Positions 50,921 through 59,015 of a stretch of DNA of 64,000 nucleotides are shown here, in pieces. The notes beneath the pieces were generated by a model, which was given only the letters and a program-made list of their open reading frames with translations, made no database searches and was not told where the DNA came from. A program made the position numbers and the translations under genes. Source of the stretch: Durusdinium trenchii. Taxonomy: Eukaryota; Sar; Dinophyceae; Suessiales; Symbiodiniaceae. The DNA lies in the NCBI GenBank assembly GCA_963970005.1, contig CAXAMN010029027.1, positions 1,485,420 to 1,549,419 on the forward strand, read 5' to 3'. Within the stretch, counting starts at the first letter, position 1, and each line of letters begins with the position of its first letter.

Positions 50921-51004
50921 ACTCTACGGAACTACATTGCCATGAATATTGCCATGCCAACCGCTCTGACAAGGAGCTAAACCATGTGTACCCTTAGCAT
51001 TATG

Positions 51005-51025
51005 CCAGGCCATGAGAGGCTCAAG
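51005..51025 (+). other. Relict spliced leader before the second BspA-type gene
   Basis: GCCAT (51009-51013) and GGCTCAAG (51018-51025) are both exact, with GAGA replacing the T run. It overlaps the 5' arm of a CTTA hairpin and lies 85 bases before ATG 51111. Confidence 0.6.
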
Positions 51026-51051
51026 GTAGGCGCCTTAGCATCTGTCTTAAG
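51020..51051 (+). repeat. CTTA-loop hairpin, 14-position stem
   Basis: Arms 51020-51033 and 51038-51051 pair at 12 of 14 positions. The loop and 3' arm share 17 bases with the hairpin at 32516. Confidence 0.8.
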
Positions 51052-51110
51052 GAAACATCACCGGCCGTAGGAACAGCCCATGTGCAGACTGGACACCAGT
51101 GGCTCGCGCA

Positions 51111-52394
51111 ATGATAGCAAATAGCCTGCCGCAAAAAGAGCGTGACAGTTCATCCATGAGTAGCACTCCCATTGAAAAGGAGCCAGTCATGGAATGCCCC
51201 CTGCTGCTGACTACGCTTTCGGGGGTAACCTTTAAGGTCTCTCTCAGTGTCGCCAAGTTCGACCGATTTACAGATTTAGAAGACCAGGTTATGGATTATC
51301 TGGCCTCGGTCACTGACCTCCAAGTTTTTGGGTGCGTCATTGACTTTTTGCACACCACCACGCAAACCTACCTAGAGGACCCAATCTGGGATAAGTTGCA
51401 GCAAGGTAGAGAATACACCATGATCTTCAGGGACTGTAGTGTTACCCTGCCAGAACAAGAACAGCTCGGTGGTTATCCTATTGATCAAGTCCCCTTAGCT
51501 GTTCATGTCCCAATGAACTCAGAAGAAACTGTCCCAGAATGGGCCTTTGCAGGTGTGCCACGCTTGCGACACGTTAGCGTCGAGTCAGGGATCAGGCACA
51601 TTGGTGCAGAGGCGTGGCAAGATTGCCGGCAACTCCGCATTGTCAAACTGCCGGCCACAGTGGTAGGCATTGCAGATAATGCCTTTCGGGACTGCAAGCT
51701 CCTAAATAGTGTCTTGGCTCCGGGTTGTCGCGACTTTGGTTACAAAGCCTTTTCGGAATGTTGTTCCTTGCAGCGTGTGTATGCATCGGGTGGAGCTGTA
51801 AACGTGTTCAATGGGGAAACCAATTTCGGGCAATACCTCTTCCAAGGGTGCATCAACCTTGCAGAGGTCACCGTGAGTGAGTTTCCATCCCCCCGATCTG
51901 AATTGAACGGGTTAACCCTGCAAGACAGGACCAGAGAGCTAGCTCCGGGCTGCCTCAGCTCTACAGGCATCTACACACTTGCTCTCCCAAAGCACTTTGT
52001 AGCCATAGGAGCGCACGCTTGTGACAGTTGTCGACTGCTTAAGAGTGTTGACCTCTGTAACACCATGATTGAAGAAATTCCGGAATTCACTTTTGGCCAC
52101 TGCACTAGCCTTCGGGAAGTCTTCCTACCGACAACTCTCCATACAATCCGAGTTAAAGCCTTTATGAGCTGTGCCGCCCTTGTTGAGCTTGCCATTCCGC
52201 CTGCTCTCAAGTACATTGGAAGTAGGGCTTTCTTGGACTGCACTGCCCTACGGAGGCTGGTCAGAATGCCCGGAACACGCAGATGGCGAGGGGTTTATGC
52301 TGAAGAAAATGCTTTTGCCATCTGTCCGGCCATGAAATGGCCACCCTGGCTGCACATGATCCCAGACATGGGCTACACCCCTGGTTTAGGATAG
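51111..52394 (+). CDS. Ubiquitin-like domain plus BspA-type leucine-rich repeat protein 2
   Basis: 427 residues from ATG 51111 (MIANSLPQKERD); the frame opens at a GTG four codons earlier. Paralogue of the preceding gene with the same plan. An N-terminal ubiquitin-like part (LLLTTLSGVTFKVSLSV, then LEDQVMDYLASVTDLQVFGC) is followed by LRR_5 repeats (FRDCKLLNSV, FSECCSLQRVY, FGHCTSLREVFLP, FLDCTALRRL). Both end with an AEENAF/AEHNAF and W-rich block. The two genes are in tandem, about 190 bases apart, each with its own leader relic, as expected for separately trans-spliced transcripts or for duplicated retrogenes. No catalytic domain. Confidence 0.75.
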   Translation: MIANSLPQKERDSSSMSSTPIEKEPVMECPLLLTTLSGVTFKVSLSVAKFDRFTDLEDQVMDYLASVTDLQVFGCVIDFLHTTTQTYLEDPIWDKLQQGREYTMIFRDCSVTLPEQEQLGGYPIDQVPLAVHVPMNSEETVPEWAFAGVPRLRHVSVESGIRHIGAEAWQDCRQLRIVKLPATVVGIADNAFRDCKLLNSVLAPGCRDFGYKAFSECCSLQRVYASGGAVNVFNGETNFGQYLFQGCINLAEVTVSEFPSPRSELNGLTLQDRTRELAPGCLSSTGIYTLALPKHFVAIGAHACDSCRLLKSVDLCNTMIEEIPEFTFGHCTSLREVFLPTTLHTIRVKAFMSCAALVELAIPPALKYIGSRAFLDCTALRRLVRMPGTRRWRGVYAEENAFAICPAMKWPPWLHMIPDMGYTPGLG

Positions 52395-52448
52395 AGGATC
52401 ATCCCTCCATCCACAGCTGCCGTGGCCCTGCTATCAATTTTGTTAGAG

Positions 52449-52478
52449 TCTGGGTGCGAGCCTTAGCTCGGGTCCGGA
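52449..52478 (+). repeat. CTTA-loop hairpin, 13-position stem
   Basis: Arms 52449-52461 and 52466-52478 pair at 12 of 13 positions, with the inner five all Watson-Crick. It lies just downstream of the second BspA gene. Confidence 0.75.
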
Positions 52479-52952
52479 GTAGGCCAGCAATTGCGAAACA
52501 GTACTCCCCAACACGAGTAACTAACCATAGTTGCCCTCCGTTATGCATGGAGTAAGTGCCCAGAGGCTGTCGGATAGAGAAGGGTCTCGGCGTGGCGGTG
52601 ATGTCGACAACTGCAAATCGTCCACCTGCCAGACACAGTAGTCGGTCACTGGTGTAGGTGTCAAATGCTACGGGTTGTGGTCGCCCCAAGATGCAAGTTG
52701 TTCGGTACCATAGCATTCGATGACCTATAACGCAAACGACCTTTGGCGAGAGAACTATCTAGACCCAGCCTCAACGAAGCTATGCCTCAGAGGCAGGAGA
52801 GAAGCAAGTGCGACGTGAGCAGTGAGTTGAGCCAAGTGCCAGTTTTCGAGCACTAGAAAAGGAGGATTTCCAGGCATATACGGCAAGCAAAATGCACAGA
52901 CACCAAGTAGAACCATGACCTCTTCTCGCCATCCGCTGCGAAGTGAGCCGAT

Positions 52953-52981
52953 AGGAGCGAGAACCTTAGTTCTGCGTTCCT
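52953..52981 (+). repeat. CTTA-loop hairpin, 12 bp stem with one bulge (R2)
   Basis: Arms AGGAGCGAGAAC and a 13-base return arm with one bulged G. Its counterpart in R3 (53819-53847) differs at several positions on both sides while keeping the pairs. Confidence 0.8.
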
Positions 52982-53020
52982 ACACGGCGGGTGGTAGATA
53001 GTGGCAATGAAGGATGACCA

Positions 53021-53040
53021 GGGGGAACCTTAGTTCCCGC
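53021..53040 (+). repeat. CTTA-loop hairpin, 6 bp core stem (R2)
   Basis: GGGAAC and GTTCCC pair around CTTA, with one more pair beyond a mismatch. Counterpart of 53885-53908. Confidence 0.8.
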
Positions 53041-53818
53041 TGTTGATGTCCGACATTTCCAATTTTGTACAAAGAGGTACAGATATCATGCTAGGAGAGC
53101 TCAATGTTTCACAGGTTTCACACGGGCCTTGCACGCACCTCTCACTTTTTGCCATTACACTGCGCCTCACAGACTCAAGTGACATCCCCTTTTGGCACCT
53201 TTGAGTGCCGAAGGGTGTTGGGTCTGCCTCCCCACGGGGAGGTGGTGCCCGGTTCACCCTTAGCTGCAGGTTTCTCTCGCTAGGAATTGCCGCCGTATTT
53301 GAATTCTGTCTGGCAGCATGCGACTGGCCTTGTATGCGCCACCGGTTGAACGGGTTGTGCTGCAAGTATGGTCTTTTCCACGGATTGCTGCTTAACTCTT
53401 CGCACATTCGGTTGGCCTGATTACAACCACTGCTGGAGCATTGCGAGACACCTGACCTGCAAAGTGACCTTGTTTTGCCACACTGTGGTGTGGCCGCTGG
53501 TCACCAACACTTGGTAAGGAAAGTCCGTTTGAAGCCTCCTAGGCGGCTTTCCATGAACACAGCTTGCGCTGCAGTCCTTTTCTTTTGCGAATTCAGGCCC
53601 ACTAATTGCCACTAGTCTCAGTTTCACACGTTTCACCTAGTGTAGAGGGAAGACTACAAGATGGTGGAGTTTCGGCCTGCGGGCTTGGGTTTTTGGTTTT
53701 GGGTTGGTTTTGGGGCCTTCGTTCCTTTCTCCACCATCTGTCTGTTCTTCCCTTCCTTCAACGATGACCTGGGCACCATGCCCACACGGCGTCCGTACTC
53801 GTGGAAAAAAGAGCCAGT

Positions 53819-53847
53819 GGGAATGAGAGCCTTAGCTTCTCGTTCCC
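53819..53847 (+). repeat. CTTA-loop hairpin, 12 bp stem with one bulge (R3)
   Basis: Arms GGGAATGAGAGC and a 13-base return arm with one bulged T. In R1 the identical left arm (GGGAATGAGAG) is interrupted at this point by the leader relic of LINE copy 1. Confidence 0.85.
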
Positions 53848-53884
53848 AACAGGCGGGTGGTAGAGAGTGGCAATGGAGGATGCC

Positions 53885-53908
53885 CAGGGGGAACCTTAGT
53901 TCCCTCTG
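53885..53908 (+). repeat. CTTA-loop hairpin, 10 bp stem (R3)
   Basis: Arms CAGGGGGAAC and GTTCCCTCTG pair fully with one G-T pair. Confidence 0.85.
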
Positions 53909-54630
53909 TTGATGTCCGACATTTCCAATTTTGTACAAAGGGGTACAGATACCATGTTAGGATAGGTCCAATGTTTCACCTGTCTCACACGGGCCCTGCA
54001 CGCAACAGACCTTTTTTGCAATGCCGCAGCATTTCACGGAGTTGGAGGACACCCCGTTTGGCACCTCCGGGTGCCGAAGGGTGCTGACATGACCTCCCTT
54101 CAGGGGGGTATGCCTTTCGCACCCTTACCTGCAGGCTTTCGTCGTTTGCTATGACCGCCGCCTTCTACATCACCAACTAATATGCCTCTGGACTTGTAAG
54201 CGCAATCAGTTGAATGGGTTGCGCCACAAGAAAGGTTTTTTCCACGGCATGAAGCATAGCAACCACTGATCCATTTTGACATGGATACAACCGGCGTAGG
54301 AGCATAGCTATGCTCCTGACCTGCATCGTGACCAGGTTTTTGCCACACCGTGCAGTGGCCGCTGGTCGGTAATTGAGAAGTGAAGTCCATTTGAAGACTT
54401 TTTGGAAACTTTGCTAGAGCACAAACCCGCGCTGCCATGCTCTTCGTTCGAGAATTCAGGCCCATTGATAGTGAATAGTTTTCGTTTCACCTGTTTCACC
54501 TTAGCACAGAGGAAAGACTACAAGATGGTGGAGACTCGGCCTGTGGGCTCTGGTTTGCGGTTGTTTGGTTGGGTTGGTTTGTTGTTGGGTTTTCTTTGTC
54601 CTTTTCTCCACCATCTGATTGTATTTCCCT

Positions 54631-54746
54631 TCCTTCAATGATGACCTGGGCACCATGCCCACACGGCGTCCGTACTCGTGGAACAAAATCCTTCAATGAT
54701 GACCTGGGCACCATGCCCACACGGCGTCCGTACTCGTGGAAAAAAA
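54631..54746 (+). repeat. 58-base tandem duplication
   Basis: Two nearly identical copies (54631-54688 and 54689-54746), starting TCCTTCAATGATGACC and ending in an A-rich tail after ACTCGTGG. A third copy lies in R2 from 53754. The A-rich ends suggest a polyadenylated 3' end. Confidence 0.85.
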
Positions 54747-54900
54747 ATAATGAGAAGAAGTCCACTGGACTGAGGTTCGTTCAGTGGATCCATCAAGACC
54801 CTCGTGAAGCAACTCGGGCTGATCCCCCGCCCAAATCCACAAGAGCGGTTTCCAGCTGGAATCATGGTTTGCGGTCCAGGCGGAGGAACCGGACAACAAT

Positions 54901-54919
54901 CCGTAGCCTTTGGCTCAAG
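54901..54919 (+). other. Relict dinoflagellate spliced leader at the 5' end of LINE copy 2
   Basis: CCGTAGCC and GGCTCAAG are exact, with TTT between them instead of ATTTT. TTTTCGGTTCAAA follows directly and may be an older relic behind it. Confidence 0.85.
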
Positions 54920-55157
54920 TTTTCGGTTCAAACCCATCTAATAGATGGGCAGGAGGCTCAAGGTTTTTGTCTCTTAAAGAGAAGAGACTCCTTGCGCAGT
55001 TAGCTTGAACCCTTCTGCGTAGTTGACCTCGTGCTTCTTTGTCACGTTTTGCTGCTCTTCCCTCACGGTATCCCGTGATATCGTCCTGCGATTGTGTTGC
55101 TTCTCCAAAACAGCAGCCCGTGCTGTTGTATTTGGGCTTCGGTTTCACTCACTTACT
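54920..55157 (+). promoter_or_regulatory. Hairpin-rich 5' UTR of LINE copy 2
   Basis: Perfect stems CCCATCT/AGATGGG (54932-54948), GTCTCTT/AAGAGAC (54969-54988), TCACGG/CCGTGA with TATC loop (55063-55078) and AACAGCA/TGCTGTT (55109-55127). The last two stand where copy 1 has its CTTA hairpins but share no sequence with them. ORF1 starts at ATG 55158. Confidence 0.6.
54969..54988 (+). promoter_or_regulatory. Conserved 5' UTR stem with AAAGAG loop, copy 2
   Basis: Seven perfect pairs. Counterpart of 25825-25844 with three two-sided changes and an unchanged loop, 49 bases after the leader relic (53 in copy 1). Confidence 0.7.
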
Positions 55158-58100
55158 ATGCTCGATAAAGAAGCTTGCTGTCTAGTTTCACAAGCTATCT
55201 ATGAGGATCTTGTCCTGTCTTTCCGCAATCAAGGACTGCTCAGGAGCCAGTTTGGTCCTCGTGTGAATCAGTCTCACCAAGTCTTTTTTATTTGCCGTTT
55301 TCCCAGTGAACTTTGTACTCTCCAGAACCATAAGGACCTCTTTGTCATTAGTGAGGATGATCTCGAACCCATCCATACTGCATTAGCTGGTGCTCAGTAC
55401 ATTTCGGTAGTTCTCTTTCAGGTTCAAACTCACACACAGGAGAAAATTCTCCAGCTATACCGAGATGCCCCAAAGCTCTTTTTTGTTTGTCTTTTTCATG
55501 AATGCTTTGTCAATGTTGTCTGTTTTGATCTTATTACTGCTGTTTGCACTACGCTTCGAAGGCATCTTGGACGCGTTCACTGCATATCCAAGTATCAGGA
55601 TTTTGCTTATGTACCATATGGTCAGACGAAGAAAGTTACCAAAGGCACTTACTTCATTCTATTGCACTCATCTCTGACGACAAACAGTCTCGAGGTCCTT
55701 TCTCCGAATCTGGAGTATGCCGAAACATGGTTAAGCAACAGCACAGTACTCACCCCAAAGATACAAGAGCACATTAAATCCATGTCTGGAGTTGTCAGAT
55801 TTCGTGTCCATCGAACAGGAGTTCCTGTTCAAACCACGCTTGGAGTTACAGATCGATGTTGCATCACATTTTGCATCTCAATTGCCAAAATACATGAATT
55901 TGCTGAGCCGCTTGAACAAATCTACCAGTGCCTTAGGAATGAAGTCTGTCACTTAGAAAAACAGGAGCTACAAAGAATTTTACCGCTATTTTGGATCAGT
56001 GGTAAAGATCGACTGCCAGGTTTTTTCGCGCATCAGACCTTCACTCTCCTTGACTTTCGGAAGTATGCCAAGCAGCCTGATACGAGAATACAAAACATCA
56101 TCCAAGGAATCCTTATTTCCATGGATATTCCGTATCACTTCCAAAAAAGATCTATCTTGATCTAATATGCTTCGGGCACACTTCTTGAGAGCTTTCGGCA
56201 AGCTCTATTTTACGAAGATATTGTTTTGCCCTTTGGCAAAGAAGAGGGATGCCTCCAATGCAAAGTTGACTCCAACGCACAACTTGACTCCTGGCAGGTT
56301 GAGCTGCAAATTGTTGGAAGCACTAAATATGAAGCTTATCAGATTGAAGACGATGGCACTCTCCTAGATAACAAGGGTGAAGTCACTCCTGAATTAGTCC
56401 AATTTCTGCTTCAGAAATATGACGCCTCCAACATTCGTACTGCCATTGTACACATGCAAGGAAAAGGACAGCAAAAAATTGTTGCCTTTTTGGCCAACTC
56501 TGATATTCAGCAGCAAATACCATGTGCCATTAAAGATCATCAGGGAGTTGACAGGGTCTTACAGTACAAATTACCAGATGTTTTTACAGACCCCCAGGTT
56601 TCCAACGTGCACGTCAAAGAGATGCGAGCTGACCATCATATCATCTCTCAAGCAAAGGGAATCAATCAACACGCGCGCATTAGCGCTTTTCTCCCCTTCC
56701 CTCGCAATGAGCTATCCCGTCGGCGTTTTAGTCGAGTTCGATCTATCAATGCACGCGTTAATGACAATGATGTCCTTTGTACTATTCTTGATGAGGCTGT
56801 CCCTGTTTGTCTTGTTAATCATGAACTGGCACTACATGAAGTTTCCTGTCTCCTTGAACTTCTCATTCATAAACAACCGATACTCAATCACCATTCCGTC
56901 TTTTTGTCCTGCTCTCTTCGTTGTCCTGATAAATCGAGCCATGAGGAGGGAATACAAGAGAACATACTGTCGCTGCCAGACTTTTCCTGTATAGTTCATT
57001 GTCATTTGAACTACAATCAGACATTAACGATCCATCAGCCTAGGTTCGAAAATAGCCAAGTATCCAGGTGCATTAGTAACAGTCTTCAGCTGATAGTCTA
57101 TGAACGCACTGACATCATATTCTTCCTCACAGGACAATTTGCTATCTTTGACCTCTTTGCGACTGTGCCCGAAGGGCGCATTCTTGCGATCTGGAAAGTT
57201 CCTGATAATAGTGCACTTGTACACTCACCCTCGAGTCCAGTAGACCCTTCGGCTTGGCGAAATCCCGTTGCGAAAGAGTGCAAGCAGTCGCGTGAGAAAA
57301 TAAAGCTTTCTGACAAGGCGCAAGGTGCAGAACCAAGATACCCTAATGGAGACCACAAGGACCAAAAAGTCATTAAAGTTGCTACAAATCTTCAATCAGC
57401 AAAGTCTCCCGCTACTGGTAAACAGGAGGGCGAGTCAAAGGTTAAAACCAATCCTCTCTTGTCTTCATCAGAAATCCACAACAGTCTGCAAGGGGCAAGG
57501 TCTGCTAAAAGAACGTATGCTTCCTTTGGTGCTCTAGTAAAGAAAGTACCGGTTCCCAAGTTGCCAGGAGCGTATGACACGCCCAAAAAACTAGTTGAGT
57601 ATGCAGACAAGAATGAGGAACAAGGTCATCAATCCACTGGAAAACCTAAAGTGCAATCTCAACAAGCCCCTCAAGCTCAACAACTGCAAGAACAAAGAAA
57701 AGAACAAAGAAAAGAACCTGCTGTGGGTTTGAGTATCGAAAGCAACTATCAAGACCTGCTTTCGCGAAGTGATGGCCGCCCTGTTGCTGGTCTGGCAAAG
57801 CCTGTTCTTGCTTCTCCTACCGTTTGTAGTGCCAGAGATAACTTCCCTGAAGAACTTGTTGGTCAAGTTGCACCTACCCAAATTGACATAGAACTTGAGA
57901 GTGAAGCCAATTGCACAGGTGGTGAAGAAGCAGAAGAAGTAGTAAAGTCATCGAGTGGCATTCATGAGATAGTCCGTTATGGTAAAGGCAAATCTATCTC
58001 CAGCACAAGAGAAACCAACCTCGGAGCACAGTTTAGCCCTGAAAGTGTTTGCGAACAAGCTTCACAAAATGCTCCCTTTGTACAGGCTGCTTTGCAAGAT

Positions 58101-59015
58101 GCTGATGATGCTACTGTTTTGACACCAGCTACCCCTTTTAGCCCGTTTTGGGTTAAAGAAGTATGCCACTACTCTGATCAACTTCCAGCAGATTTCGAAC
58201 AGTCCATTGCCAGTGCACCCACAACTCCTGCTCCTTGTGCTACTCAAGAGATCAATGGTAGCTTGGATAAGTCCGTCATTGAGGAAATTGATATGTTTGA
58301 ACCCACCGAGGCTAGCAAAATCGAAAAAATCCAACAAGCAACAGCAGCTCAAGAGGCAGCTCAAGCGACAGATGAAATGACTCAAAAAGACCTTGCTACA
58401 TGCGAATTGCGCAGAAATTCTGGTTTAGTCACTACTACCACCTCTCATTGTCACATTCCAACTTTGCCTGATTTAGAAGAGCAGCAAATAGATCGGAAGT
58501 CTGGAATCGCACTTTCTGAAAATCCTGACGTATCAATCTTTGGCAATCTCACCTCCTCCATTGCAAAACGCAGAATACTAACGCATATGCACACCTTAAA
58601 ACAACTCGTTGCAAGCAAGACCTCTCTTATCAATATGGAGTTTGGAGAAGAAGAACTAGTGCAAGCGGCCAAGTTGTATGATAATCTCAATGCCACAGCC
58701 TGTTTCTATACAACTGCATTACGACTTCTCTCCAAGGCAGATTGGCAGGAACCTGTTGACTTTGAAGATCATATTGTTCATCAAGCAATGATTGCTGTGG
58801 CGAATGGCTGGACTACTGCCATTGGGATCAAAACACTCCCTTTCGATAAGTATTACCTTGCCCTTGCAATGGCTACGCTGCCACTTGTAGTGCATGGGGA
58901 AGTGAAACGCACCTATGGCAATATCGTCGCTACACTCCCCTCTCCCTTTCGAGAGAAAGCTAGCTCCACAGTCACTTTCACTTGCCGTACCTGTACCAAA
59001 AAAAGCCAGCCATGA
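55158..59015 (+). pseudogene. LINE ORF1 fused to the start of ORF2, copy 2 (broken)
   Basis: Starts with MLDKEACCLVSQAIYED. An in-frame TAA at 56163-56165 interrupts it; the same frame resumes and stays open to 59015. After the Gln/Glu-rich tail the frame passes without stop into the protease region (NLNATACFYTTALRLL), so in this copy ORF1 and ORF2 form one frame. The frame fails at the A7 run 58998-59004, where CRTCTKK is followed by an unrelated SQP stop. The continuation is found one frame on. Homology with copy 1 is clear across the whole length. Confidence 0.75.

Larger units (their letters stand above)
52790..53811 (+). repeat. R repeat, copy 2
   Basis: Begins with the segment that ends R1 (CGGCAAG...ATGC and ACCAAGTAGAACC-like text), then two CTTA hairpins. 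The shared body follows (TTTCACACGGG, TTTGGCACC, GGCCTGTA, GAATTCAGGCCCA, TTTCTCCACCATCTG), ending with CACACGGCGTCCGTACTCGTGG and an A6 run. No gene seen; open frames here differ between copies. Confidence 0.7.
53812..54760 (+). repeat. R repeat, copy 3
   Basis: Repeats R2 with a period of about 870 bases: GAGCCAGTGGGAATGAGAG, two CTTA hairpins, the GATGTCCGACATTTCCAA block, TTTGGCACC hairpin, CGCACCCTTACCTGC, GAATTCAGGCCCA and TTTCTCCACCATCTG. It leads towards LINE copy 2. No gene seen. Confidence 0.75.

Noticed and set aside
55461-55677. Short overlapping ORFs in the second frame of LINE ORF1 copy 2
   Set aside because: The main frame matches copy 1 protein; the others do not.
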